Source: an uncultured Collinsella sp.
GTDB lineage: Bacteria; Actinomycetota; Coriobacteriia; Coriobacteriales; Coriobacteriaceae
Assembly (NCBI GenBank): GCA_900548935.1
Contig: URMR01000005.1
Coordinates: forward strand, 1 to 31,576
Direction of reading: 5' to 3'
Length of the DNA: 31,576 bases
Shown here: one piece after another, positions 1-7,202 of the stretch
How positions within the stretch are numbered: the stretch's first letter is position 1
Layout of the letters: each line of letters begins with the position of its first letter
Made by a program: the position numbers and the translations under genes
Notes under the pieces: model-generated
What the model saw: only the letters and a program-made list of their open reading frames with translations
Databases searched by the model: none
Told to the model about the DNA's origin: nothing

Positions 1-1
1 A

Positions 2-136
2 GGGGTCCCGTGGGCGGGAATCGCGCACTCCATATTTTGTTCACAAATGAATAGGTCCCTCAGTCGCATCACTGAGGTTAAAACTGAAGCATTGGCTTCT
101 GATATTGGCGATGACCAGCTGTTTTATGAGTATTGA
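2..136 (+). other. possible 3' end of a truncated reading frame
   Basis: A frame is open from the window edge to a TGA at 134-136 and would encode about 45 residues ending SDIGDDQLFYEY. An ATG lies at 47, but no convincing Shine-Dalgarno precedes it. The stretch is AT-richer than the genes to the right. I recognise no family. It could be the tail of a gene cut by the window edge or simply non-coding sequence, and the several small hairpins overlapping it (see the 54-171 entry) favour the latter. Confidence 0.15.
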
Positions 137-171
137 GACATCGGTCATCTCTGGAGCGCTACTTTACTCCA
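54..171. other. run of small inverted repeats, possible structured RNA
   Basis: Consecutive small inverted repeats are visible: CCTCAGT/ACTGAGG around 56-75, GAAGC/GCTTC around 87-100, GATGACC/GGTCATC around 109-150 and GGAG/CTCC around 153-171. Stems are 4 to 7 bp. No RNA family is recognised and no strand can be assigned. The density of stems suggests structure, but chance is not excluded. Confidence 0.2.
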
Positions 172-247
172 AAGGCATCAGCTATTTGTTACCCATCGGT
201 AAAAGGCGGGTTTTGTTCGCCAAGCGTTCTTATATATAGCTAGATAC

Positions 248-260
248 GGGTTCGAACCCA
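248..260. repeat. orphan tRNA T-arm-like palindrome, distal copy
   Basis: GGGTTCGAACCCA has the sequence of a tRNA T-arm, but no tRNA body surrounds it. It lies immediately beyond the distal terminator of the tRNA-Lys downstream region. A sister copy with one change is at 427-439, about 179 bases away. Together with the tail copy at 316-334 and the terminator at 273-302 it forms the second of two tandem units downstream of tRNA-Lys. Confidence 0.6.
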
Positions 261-272
261 TGAAAGGGCGAC

Positions 273-302
273 AAAAAAGACGGCCAACCGAAGTTGACCG
301 TC
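273..302 (-). terminator. intrinsic terminator, distal, downstream of tRNA-Lys
   Basis: Read on the minus strand, a 10-bp stem (293-302 with 279-288, one G-U pair) is capped by a UUCG tetraloop and followed by six U (273-278). It resembles the proximal tRNA-Lys terminator at 452-480 in stem layout and in the flanking GGTTGG motif, so the two look like duplicates. Confidence 0.75.
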
Positions 303-315
303 TCGGCAATCTTTG

Positions 316-334
316 GGTGGGCCGTCAGGGGTTC
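316..334 (-). repeat. partial copy of the tRNA-Lys 3' end
   Basis: GGTGGGCCGTCAGGGGTTC (plus strand) is identical over 19 bases to 492-510, the T-arm 3' half, acceptor strand and CC of the tRNA-Lys gene. The rest of the tRNA is absent: beyond 334 the sequence turns into GC-rich imperfect palindromes. It is therefore a tail fragment and not a gene. Confidence 0.85.
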
Positions 335-426
335 AGCCTGCTTCGCAGGCGGCCGCTGCGGCGCTTTCTCGCCTTGCGCGCTGCGCTGGCAAACGCTCAC
401 GCGTTTACTCAGCTCCGCGCCCCGAC
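335..426. repeat. GC-rich palindromic core of a tRNA-tail-associated repeat
   Basis: Between the tRNA-Lys tail copy and the T-arm-like palindrome lie GCCTGCTTCGCAGGC and AAACGCTCACGCGTTT (391-406), with GCGC-rich flanks. The same order of blocks, including TCGCCT..., AAACGC..GCGTTT and a T-arm-like end, is found near tRNA-Gly at 9240-9311. The shared order argues for a repeat family and not random GC-rich spacer. Function unknown. Confidence 0.6.
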
Positions 427-439
427 GGGTTTGAACCCA
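427..439. repeat. orphan tRNA T-arm-like palindrome, proximal copy
   Basis: GGGTTTGAACCCA, a T-arm-like near-palindrome without a tRNA body, lies just beyond the tRNA-Lys terminator. It matches 248-260 with one difference. It closes the repeat core at 335-426. Confidence 0.6.
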
Positions 440-451
440 TGTCGCGGCAAC

Positions 452-480
452 AAAAAAGCGACCAACCGGAGTCGATCGCT
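452..480 (-). terminator. intrinsic terminator of tRNA-Lys
   Basis: Minus-strand stem 471-480 with 457-466 (two G-U pairs), tetraloop, then a run of six U (452-457). It begins 11 bases past the encoded CCA of tRNA-Lys, as expected for a single-gene tRNA transcript. Confidence 0.8.
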
Positions 481-490
481 TTCTTTTCTA

Positions 491-566
491 TGGTGGGCCG
501 TCAGGGGTTCGAACCCTGGACCTTGGGATTAAAAGTCCCCTGCTCTGCCAGCTGAGCTAACGGCCC
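491..566 (-). tRNA. tRNA-Lys(UUU)
   Basis: The minus strand folds into a complete cloverleaf. The acceptor stem pairs 560-566 with 495-501. The D-arm contains AGCTCAGCTGGCAGAGC, the anticodon loop is CTTTTAA (anticodon UUU), and the T-arm contains GGTTCGAACCC. The 3' CCA is encoded at 491-493. Length is 76 nt including CCA. The aminopeptidase gene ends 28 bases upstream. The tail of this tRNA is partly duplicated at 316-334. Confidence 0.95.
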
Positions 567-594
567 GCGGGTGGCATTGTACCACGGTCTGGGA

Positions 595-1875
595 CTATTC
601 CCAACTCCATTGGCCGTTCTGGAAAATCACAACTTCACGTCCATCAGGCGTAATTCCCGTAATATCGATGTCGTCCGTGCCAATCATAAAATCGACGTGC
701 GTGCTCGAGACGTTAACGCCATGCTCCAGGAGCTCTTCCTTGGACATGTCGTACCCACCCTCGATGCATTCGGGGAAACCGACACCTAGCGCGAGATGGC
801 AGCTAGCGTTCTCGTCATAGAGCGTGTCATAGAACAGAACGCCGCTTTCGCGGATCGGCGTGTTCTTGGAAATGAGCGCGACCTCGCCCAGATGAGCGGC
901 ACCTTCATCGGTGTCAATAATGCTCGCAAGCGTTGCCTTGCCCACGCGGGCGTCGTAGTCCACCACGCGGCCGCCCTCGAACTTAATCCAAAAATCTTCG
1001 ACTTTATTGCCGTGGTGGATGAGCGGCATGGCCGAGTACACGACACCGTCGGCGCGCATGCGATCGGGCGAGGTGAAGACTTCCTCGGTGGGAATGTTGG
1101 GGAAGAAGGGGTGTCCATCGGGCGTCTTGCCCTTGCCGCCGGCCCACTCGTGACCCTTCGTCATGCCAATCGTCAGATCGGTTCCATTTGCCGCGGTGTA
1201 ATGCAGGTAGTCGAAACGATTGTCGTTCAGGAAACGCAGGTTCTTTTCGAATGCGGCGTCATGGAGTTCCCAGTCGCTCTCCGGGTCCTGGCCATCGGCG
1301 CGCGCGGTGTGCAGAATCGCATTCCACAGCTTATAGATTGCAACCTCATCGGCGTCTCCCGGGAACACCTCGTGCGCCCAAGCCACGACCGGAGCGCCGG
1401 CGATGCACCACGGATTGATGTTGTAATCCAGTCCACGGCGGAAAACTTTGCACTGCGTATTCCTCGCCTTTGATGCCGCGGCCGGCTTGGCTGGATCGAT
1501 GCCCTTGAGGGCCGCAGGATCCGCACCTTCGATAAAGACAAAGCAGGCACCATCCTGGGCCAAGGAATCCAGCTGCATGCGCTTCCACTCGGGCGTCTGC
1601 TCAAAATAGCTTTTCTCAACATGCTCGTACGTGAGCCTCGTCACGGCATCATCGGCCCAAATGACCGTCACGTGGCCGGCGCCGGCAGCATAGGCCTCCG
1701 CGACCACCACGCGCGCAAACGGCGCGCACTCGACCGGAGACTGAACGACGACCTCCTGGCCGGGCTTGACGTTTACGCCCTTGCGGACAACGAGACGCGC
1801 ATAATTTTTAATCTTGAGCTCAAGGGTCTTCATGCCCTCAAGAGCTTCCTCGACCGTCAGGGCAGCTCGAATCAT
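595..1875 (-). CDS. M29-family aminopeptidase
   Basis: A cytosolic metallo-aminopeptidase of the AmpS/PepS (thermophilic M29) family, removing N-terminal residues from peptides with a two-metal site. The family metal ligands are visible with the usual spacing (numbered from this start): Glu265 in IPTEEVFTSP, Glu331 in LGEVALIS, His360 in DENASCHLALG, and His393 and Asp395 in SSTHVDFMIGT. Length is about 426 aa; relatives are about 410. The ATG at 1875 has GGAG six bases upstream. An internal ATG at 1833 aligns better with the usual N-terminus (ELKIKNYARLVV) but has a poorer ribosome site, so the start is uncertain by 14 codons. A frame extension to 1887 is less likely. A terminator at 1904-1934 separates it from the upstream gene, so it probably has its own promoter. 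Confidence 0.9.
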   Translation of the reverse strand: MIRAALTVEEALEGMKTLELKIKNYARLVVRKGVNVKPGQEVVVQSPVECAPFARVVVAEAYAAGAGHVTVIWADDAVTRLTYEHVEKSYFEQTPEWKRMQLDSLAQDGACFVFIEGADPAALKGIDPAKPAAASKARNTQCKVFRRGLDYNINPWCIAGAPVVAWAHEVFPGDADEVAIYKLWNAILHTARADGQDPESDWELHDAAFEKNLRFLNDNRFDYLHYTAANGTDLTIGMTKGHEWAGGKGKTPDGHPFFPNIPTEEVFTSPDRMRADGVVYSAMPLIHHGNKVEDFWIKFEGGRVVDYDARVGKATLASIIDTDEGAAHLGEVALISKNTPIRESGVLFYDTLYDENASCHLALGVGFPECIEGGYDMSKEELLEHGVNVSSTHVDFMIGTDDIDITGITPDGREVVIFQNGQWSWE

Positions 1876-1903
1876 GTGCCACTCCATCTATCTATAGAAC
1901 AGT

Positions 1904-1934
1904 AAAAAGGCGCGCCGCAAAAACGACGCGCCTT
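1904..1934 (-). terminator. intrinsic terminator after the purC-membrane protein pair
   Basis: Minus-strand stem AAGGCGCG with CGCGCCTT (1907-1914 with 1927-1934) and an A/U-flanked loop, followed by five U (1904-1908). It lies about 30 bases past the stop of the small membrane-protein gene. Confidence 0.75.
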
Positions 1935-1964
1935 ATATCTTAGCGATAAGTATGTATGCAAACG

Positions 1965-2540
1965 CTACTTCTTCTTGGAGTCCTTCTTGTCCTCCTCGGC
2001 AGCCGCGCGCTCAATAAGAGCGTTGAGCTTGTTCTCGGACATGCCCTCGGCCTGCACGCGGTACATGTTGCGCAAGGGACGAATACGAGCGAAGTCGTAG
2101 ATAAAGTCACCTAGGATGATGACATAGGACAAAACGATGCCGACCATCTGGACAGGGCTGGACACCATGCCAGCGGGAGCGAAGTACAGCGAGGCCCAAA
2201 TTGCCACGACGAGCACCATGCCAATGGCGAGCACAATCCACCAGATGCGACGGCGCTTGGTGTAGTCCTCGTCCTGCTTGAGGAGGATATTCGACACCGT
2301 ATAGATGCGGTCCTCCTTGGCGCGCTGCTTAGCCTTGCGGGCGCGCTTCTCCTCTTTAGAGAGGCCCTCGAGGTTCTCGCCCTTCTCGAGCTCTTTGCGG
2401 CGTGCCTTAGACGAAGCCGGCACGACGCGAACGGAGCTCGCTGCTTGGCGGGCGGGCTTAGCAGATGCGGCAGACTTGCGCGCAACCCCGGTAACTTCGT
2501 GGGATTGCGTGCGCTTGTTCGTGGCGCTACGGGTACTCAC
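1965..2540 (-). CDS. two-TM membrane protein with charged N-terminus
   Basis: A 191-aa protein of unknown function. Residues 1-95 are soluble, highly charged and Lys/Arg/Ala-rich (LSKEEKRARKAKQRAKEDR). Two hydrophobic segments follow, near 99-122 (IWWIVLAIGMVLVVAIW) and 131-150 (VQMVGIVLSYVIILGDF). The tail ends in a Lys-rich DKKDSKKK. The start is GTG, directly after the purC TAA with no gap. AAGGAG inside the last purC codons provides the ribosome site, so translation is very likely coupled to purC. It resembles small actinobacterial membrane proteins in the DUF3043 mould, but that match is only an impression. No purine-pathway role can be read from the sequence. Confidence 0.85.
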   Translation of the reverse strand: MSTRSATNKRTQSHEVTGVARKSAASAKPARQAASSVRVVPASSKARRKELEKGENLEGLSKEEKRARKAKQRAKEDRIYTVSNILLKQDEDYTKRRRIWWIVLAIGMVLVVAIWASLYFAPAGMVSSPVQMVGIVLSYVIILGDFIYDFARIRPLRNMYRVQAEGMSENKLNALIERAAAEEDKKDSKKK

Positions 2541-3428
2541 TTATGCGTTCTCCTTCATGCTTGTGAACTGGGAGCCCGTGATGATCTGGAAGGCCTCGCG
2601 ATAGCGCTCGGACGTGCCATCGATGACCTCGGCGGGCAGGTGCGGGGTCTCCCCCGTCATATCCCAGTTGGCCTTGAGCCAATTGCGGACGAATTGCTTG
2701 TCGTAGCTAGGCTGGATCTTGCCCTCCTCGTAGCTGGCAGCAGGCCAGAAACGGCTGGAGTCGGGCGTGAGACACTCGTCGATCAGCGTGACCTTGCCAT
2801 CGATGACACCAAACTCGAACTTGGTGTCGGCAATGATGATGCCACGGGTCGCGGCGTACTCGGCGGCAGCCTTGTAGATCTTGAGGGAAAGGTCGCGAAT
2901 CTGCGTGGCGATGTCCTCGCCCACGATCTCGCAGCAACGCTCGAACGAGATGTTCTCGTCGTGGTCACCGATCTCGGCCTTCGTGGACGGCGTGAACAGC
3001 GGCTCAGGAAGCTTGGAAGCCTCGGTCAGGCCCTCAGGCAGCTGGATGCCGCAGACGGTGCCGTTCTCGTCGTAGGTCTTCTTGCCCGAACCGGTCAGAT
3101 AGCCGCGGACGATGCACTCGATAGGAATCGTCTGGGCCTTCTTAACCAGCATGGCGCGGCCAGCGAGGTAGTCACGATACTCAGCAAACTCCTCGGGGAA
3201 ATCCGCCGGGTCGATGGAAACGAGATGGTTGGGGACGATGTCGGCAAACTTATCGAACCAGAATGCCGAGATGCGATTGAGTACCTCTCCCTTGAACGGA
3301 ATCTCGTCGGGAAGAATGAAGTCGAACGCAGAAATGCGGTCGGTGGCGACCATCAGCAGGTTTTCACCGGCATCGTAAATATCACGAACCTTGCCACGGG
3401 AATCCGGACGACGCTCCATCGTTGTCAC
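2541..3428 (-). CDS. purC: phosphoribosylaminoimidazole-succinocarboxamide synthase (SAICAR synthetase)
   Basis: Cytosolic purine-biosynthesis enzyme joining CAIR and aspartate with ATP to give SAICAR. Family motifs in order: GKVRDIY near the N-terminus (nucleotide loop), VATDRISAFD, ECIVRGYLTGSGKKTY, IIADTKFEFG, DECLTPDSSRFWP and SYDKQFVRNWL. About 295 aa, the usual size of the longer PurC form. The GTG at 3428 has AAGGAG eight bases upstream; the frame can also open at a GTG at 3437 or an ATG at 3419, both with worse spacing. The next gene begins immediately at the stop. purB lies about 4 kb away on the same strand, so the pathway genes are near but not in one operon. Confidence 0.96.
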   Translation of the reverse strand: MTTMERRPDSRGKVRDIYDAGENLLMVATDRISAFDFILPDEIPFKGEVLNRISAFWFDKFADIVPNHLVSIDPADFPEEFAEYRDYLAGRAMLVKKAQTIPIECIVRGYLTGSGKKTYDENGTVCGIQLPEGLTEASKLPEPLFTPSTKAEIGDHDENISFERCCEIVGEDIATQIRDLSLKIYKAAAEYAATRGIIIADTKFEFGVIDGKVTLIDECLTPDSSRFWPAASYEEGKIQPSYDKQFVRNWLKANWDMTGETPHLPAEVIDGTSERYREAFQIITGSQFTSMKENA

Positions 3429-3459
3429 GTGAGTCACTCCTTACCTAAATACGACAGAA

Positions 3460-3479
3460 ATGCGGGTTCTTTCCCGCAT
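3460..3479 (-). terminator. weak terminator-like hairpin after the sensor kinase
   Basis: ATGCGGG pairs perfectly with CCCGCAT (3460-3466 with 3473-3479) around a six-base loop. On the minus strand it is followed only by a short U-poor stretch (TTCTG), so termination may be inefficient. It sits between the sensor kinase stop and purC. Confidence 0.35.
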
Positions 3480-3537
3480 GTTTTCGCAAACTCGGAGCGG
3501 CAGGGACGCAGCCCCTCCTTCACCGAATAGCGAAAAG

Positions 3538-5103
3538 CTAGTGCTCCATTGTAGTAGATGCCGCGTCCGCCGTGTGCTCGCGGGGCAGATGAATTGTAAA
3601 AGTCGTACCCTTTCCAAGCTCCGACTCCACGGATATGTAGCCATGGTGACGCTCGACGATCTGCTTGGTCACGGCGAGGCCAACGCCCAGGCCGCCAGCT
3701 TCGCGGGCGCGGCTGGCATCGGCGCGCCAAAACCGCCCGAAGATGCGCGACAGATCGTCCTTGGCAATACCGATGCCGGTATCAGAAACGGCAATGCTGA
3801 CGTGCTTGCGGTCACTGAGCACCGACACCACGACCCAACCGCCCTCGGGGGTGTAGCGCATGGCGTTGCTCATGAGGTTGATAACACATTGCGTGATCAT
3901 GTCGGGATCGGCCTCGACGACATCGTCGTGACCCTGGGTCTCGTCCGCAAAACGCAGGCGCAGATCGCGGTCGACAAACAGGCGCTCCTGGGCATTAACG
4001 ATGGAACGCACGAAAGGAACCATGTCCACCGGCTCAAGGTTGAGCGGAGCCGTGCTGTTTTCCATGCGCGACAGGTCGAGCATCTGCTGCACCAGACGAG
4101 CCAGGCGACGCGTCTCGGAAGCAACGGTCTCCAAATGCTCATCGTCGGTGGGATACACGCCATCCTGCATGGCCTCGACCGTTGCGAGCATGGCCATAAG
4201 CGGCGTGCGAAGCTCGTGTGCAACGTCTGAGGTCAGGCGCTTCTCGTGTTTCATATCCTTCTCGAGCGAAGTGGCCATCTCATCGAAGGTCTCACCCAGC
4301 TGATCGATCTCGTCATCACCGCGCAGTCCCGTGCGAGCCGACAGGTCGCCGTCACGAATTTGCTTTGCGGTACTGGTGATGCGATGAATCGGCTTGGTGA
4401 GCATGCGCGACACGAGCGATCCGATAACGACCGAAATGCAGATTGCAACAACCGCGGCGAGGGCCATGGCGTTAAAGGTCTTCTCCCTAAACGCAGAGTC
4501 CGCCTTGGTGAGCAGAGCGTCGGAGCCGATGGCCCACAGCTTTACCTGTCCGACATGCTCGCCGGAAGACGTTACAATCTCGACGTTAGCAACGCTATCG
4601 GAGTCGGTTGGAGCAGACGAGACCGGGCTATGCGATGCCCTCTTGCCGCTCGTGTCGTCGGTCGTAGCCTGGTTTTCGCGTACATCGGCGGTGGCGCTTG
4701 CCGAGGGCCAGGAATCGTCATAAACGATCACGCCCTTTTTATTGACGACCTGCATGCCCAGATCGTCGGAAACCAAACTCGACGTTGCGACCGTGCGCAG
4801 TTCTCCCGCGGTCCAAGAGCCGTTTTCCTCATATGAGGTTGCCAACTTCTCGGCAGCGGAATTTGCGATTTCGACGATATTGGAGCGTGTGTAATCCGAA
4901 AAGACCGTGCCCCACACAACAGAGACAACGCCCACCAGCACCAATACTGTCATGAGCGATGTCAGAGCAAAAGCAAGTGCCATGCGCGAGGGATAGCTCA
5001 TCGTTGGCCGTGAATCGGAACGAGGCGTGTTCCAACTAGCCTTGGAACCCGCCTCGCTCTCCTGCTTGTGCTTTTGTCCGATTTCAAAGCGCGCAGGTGT
5101 CAT
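3538..5103 (-). CDS. two-component sensor histidine kinase
   Basis: Membrane histidine kinase of 521 aa. Order: a cytosolic N-terminal tail; TM1 about 41-65; an extracytoplasmic sensor of about 145 residues with a Ser/Thr/Asp-rich low-complexity stretch (about 130-170); TM2 about 211-232; HAMP about 233-285; and a HisKA H-box with phospho-acceptor His296 in SDVAHELRTPL. The HATPase domain shows N-box Asn413 (NLMSNAMRYTPEGG), DTGIGI, the F-box IFGRFWRAD and GGLGVGLAV. All catalytic motifs are intact. The ATG lies 11 bases past the response-regulator stop, with AGGGA upstream, so the two genes form one operon. M35 (MSYPSRMALAF) is an alternative start. The stimulus is unknown. Confidence 0.93.
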   Translation of the reverse strand: MTPARFEIGQKHKQESEAGSKASWNTPRSDSRPTMSYPSRMALAFALTSLMTVLVLVGVVSVVWGTVFSDYTRSNIVEIANSAAEKLATSYEENGSWTAGELRTVATSSLVSDDLGMQVVNKKGVIVYDDSWPSASATADVRENQATTDDTSGKRASHSPVSSAPTDSDSVANVEIVTSSGEHVGQVKLWAIGSDALLTKADSAFREKTFNAMALAAVVAICISVVIGSLVSRMLTKPIHRITSTAKQIRDGDLSARTGLRGDDEIDQLGETFDEMATSLEKDMKHEKRLTSDVAHELRTPLMAMLATVEAMQDGVYPTDDEHLETVASETRRLARLVQQMLDLSRMENSTAPLNLEPVDMVPFVRSIVNAQERLFVDRDLRLRFADETQGHDDVVEADPDMITQCVINLMSNAMRYTPEGGWVVVSVLSDRKHVSIAVSDTGIGIAKDDLSRIFGRFWRADASRAREAGGLGVGLAVTKQIVERHHGYISVESELGKGTTFTIHLPREHTADAASTTMEH

Positions 5104-5114
5104 ATGTGATTTCC

Positions 5115-5837
5115 CTATTTCTCGTCCGACTTATCGGTCTTGGCCGGAGCCTCGAAGCGATAGCCGACACCATGGACAGTGTAGAGCCACTTGGGCTTCT
5201 TGGGATCATCGCCCAGCTTGGCGCGAAGATTCTTCACGTGGCTATCGATGGTGCGCTCATAGCCCTCAAAGTCATACCCGAGCACTTTCTCGACCAGCTC
5301 CATGCGGTTATACACACGGCCGGGATGGCGGGCAAGCGTGGTGAGCAGCTTGAACTCGGAAGCCGTCAGATCGACTTCCTTGCCCTCGACCAAGATCTTG
5401 TGGCCCGAGATATCGATGACCAGATCGCCGAAGTCGAGTACCTCGACGGCGGGCTCGTCGGCCTGATGGGCACGGCGGAACAGAGCGCGAACGCGGGCGA
5501 CGAGCTCGCGCGGCGAGAACGGCTTAATCAGATAGTCGTCGGCGCCGAGCTCAAGACCGATAATACGGTCCTCGATCTCACCCTTAGCCGTCAGCATGAT
5601 GATGGGGACATCCGAGGTATCGCGAATGGTGCGGCAAACGCGCTCGCCGGGGATCTTGGGGAGCATAAGGTCGAGCACGACCAGGTCGAACTGATGCTTC
5701 TCGAACTCCTCGATCGCGGACTGGCCATCGCCGACGCCCACAACCCAGTAGCCTTCGCGCTCGAGATAGGCAGCGACGGCGTCACGGATTGCCTTCTCAT
5801 CCTCGACCAGCAGAATCTTTTTTGCATCTGAAGCCAT
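5115..5837 (-). CDS. OmpR/PhoB-family response regulator
   Basis: DNA-binding response regulator of 240 aa, partner of the kinase encoded just downstream. The receiver domain (about 6-120) has the acidic pair in LLVEDE, phospho-acceptor Asp56 (LVVLDLMLP), Thr83 (IIMLTAKG) and Lys105 (YLIKPFSP). A C-terminal winged helix (about 140-232) contains LTASEFKLLTTLARHPGRVYNR, split here by recognition from ERTIDSHVKNLRAKLG and ending YTVHGVGYRF. The ATG at 5837 is preceded seven bases upstream by AGGGGGG. An in-frame TTG at 5858 would put the Shine-Dalgarno inside the gene and was rejected. Target genes are unknown. Confidence 0.94.
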   Translation of the reverse strand: MASDAKKILLVEDEKAIRDAVAAYLEREGYWVVGVGDGQSAIEEFEKHQFDLVVLDLMLPKIPGERVCRTIRDTSDVPIIMLTAKGEIEDRIIGLELGADDYLIKPFSPRELVARVRALFRRAHQADEPAVEVLDFGDLVIDISGHKILVEGKEVDLTASEFKLLTTLARHPGRVYNRMELVEKVLGYDFEGYERTIDSHVKNLRAKLGDDPKKPKWLYTVHGVGYRFEAPAKTDKSDEK

Positions 5838-5892
5838 AACACGGCCCCCCTGTCTCAATTAGCTAAGAACAAGCCCATTTTAACGCACCTGA

Positions 5893-5931
5893 GCCCGCCG
5901 GATGCCGCTATGACGCGGCAGCTCGGCGGGC
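5893..5931. other. strong GC hairpin between lipoprotein and response-regulator genes
   Basis: GCCCGCCG (5893-5900) pairs with CGGCGGGC (5924-5931), and inside it TGCCGC (5903-5908) pairs with GCGGCA (5915-5920). Neither strand has a following U run, so it is not a classical intrinsic terminator. It may stall or stabilise transcript ends from the lipoprotein gene, or act as a cruciform or protein site before the response-regulator gene. Confidence 0.5.
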
Positions 5932-5990
5932 GGTACTCACAATTACAACGCGTTTATTCCCCTGTTGGCGCCTTTTTAACCCCTCTAAGC

Positions 5991-7202
5991 TTAAAGAGAG
6001 AATAGGCGTGCAGTGACCGTCTCTGGTATACCCTGGCTGTTGCGCACCGTGGCGTACGTAAGGAATGAGTCCGATTTTCCCGCCGTAGCTGGATAATCGC
6101 CATACTCCAAAGCGCGGTCGGGCGACAGCAGCGAGCCATAGGTCTTGGCAGAGGTGTCGATCAGGAAATGCGACGCCTGTACCTTAACAAGGTATTTATT
6201 CTTCTTGCCAGCCGCACATGCGAGCGGCTCGCGGGACAGGAAGAGGTACGGCCCTCCCTCATTACCGATATACGTGCCCATATTGCCCAGGCTGCCCACG
6301 CCACTATAGGCCGCCTCGATAGAAAACACGAAGGTATCGCCCATATATACGGCCTCGAAAGGCGAAACTGACGAAGGAAGGACCAACTGGGCACGCTTGG
6401 TGTTGTTGCCGTCGGTCAGATCGATTGCCGTTATGCCGTAGTAGACGCCCTCGTCGTTGCGGACACGCGGCGAGATGGTCAAAATGCCGTCGCTCGCGCG
6501 CGGGGCCGATGCAAAGCGACCCGTCGATTTCCAAATTGTCTCGGCCTTGGATTCATCAAGCGAGCGACGATAGCAAAACGAATCGCTACTCGTTTTATTG
6601 CCACCTGCCGAGGGCATTTTATACCAGATGACTGATGACCCGAACGCCGTAAACAGCGGCGGATCATAGTTCTTGCCACCTCGATCGAGCTCAACCACGT
6701 CGCCAGAGAGCGAAGCGCCCGACAGATTTTGAGCGTAGAGCTTCCACGATGAATTGGCAAAGTTCATCTCAACCCACGCGAATACGCTGTCGCCGGCACG
6801 GACATCGTAGAATGCGTATCCCGTGCCCTCGATAGGATCCTCGATTAATGTGGTAAGCGAGCCATCGCCCAGGTTGAGCACACCGAGTGTGTTGGCGTGC
6901 AGTGCCGATGCGGGCGCCATCATCGCCGCGGCGTAATCGCCGTCGCAGTAGTACAGCAGCGTACCCAGAGGCAGCGTCCATGACGCCGCCGGCTCAAGAT
7001 CGATGTCGACTGCCTCGTACTCATCCGTAATCGAGATGATTTTGGAATCATCCTTGATAACCTGCGGCTCGCCGGCGGCATCATCGCTGGTGCCCGTTTT
7101 TTTCGAGCATCCGGCAAGCACCGTGGCAGCGCCCGCAGCAACCCCACCGAGCACGAAGCCGCGACGCGATATTCCGTTCTTGATGTGATCGGCGATACCC
7201 AT
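5991..7202 (-). CDS. Tat-exported lipoprotein, beta-propeller-like
   Basis: A 403-aa exported protein of unknown function. The N-terminus carries a twin-arginine signal (Arg13-Arg14 in SRRGFVLGG), a hydrophobic stretch and a lipobox VLAGC with Cys32 as the lipidation site. This predicts folded export and anchoring on the outer face of the membrane. The mature part is rich in Gly, Ser, Tyr and Trp with recurring short beta-strand-like segments (for example SSVIWYKMPSAG, DGILTISPRVRN, DTFVFSIEA), suggesting a WD/YVTN-like propeller. No enzymatic motif is seen. Its ATG overlaps the stop of the TSCPD gene (TAATG), so translation is coupled. No clear terminator follows. Confidence 0.88.
   Translation of the reverse strand: MGIADHIKNGISRRGFVLGGVAAGAATVLAGCSKKTGTSDDAAGEPQVIKDDSKIISITDEYEAVDIDLEPAASWTLPLGTLLYYCDGDYAAAMMAPASALHANTLGVLNLGDGSLTTLIEDPIEGTGYAFYDVRAGDSVFAWVEMNFANSSWKLYAQNLSGASLSGDVVELDRGGKNYDPPLFTAFGSSVIWYKMPSAGGNKTSSDSFCYRRSLDESKAETIWKSTGRFASAPRASDGILTISPRVRNDEGVYYGITAIDLTDGNNTKRAQLVLPSSVSPFEAVYMGDTFVFSIEAAYSGVGSLGNMGTYIGNEGGPYLFLSREPLACAAGKKNKYLVKVQASHFLIDTSAKTYGSLLSPDRALEYGDYPATAGKSDSFLTYATVRNSQGIPETVTARLFSL

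Noticed and set aside
260..555. Short frames ending in GRQGFEPWTLGLKVPCSAS-like sequence
   Set aside because: They are the antisense translation of tRNA-Lys and its tail copies, a familiar false annotation.
2445..3530. 361-codon frame opposite purC
   Set aside because: No family features. purC on the minus strand accounts for the sequence.
5838..5858. TTG start of the response regulator
   Set aside because: It would place the strong AGGGGGG ribosome site inside the coding region; the ATG at 5837 fits the family N-terminus.
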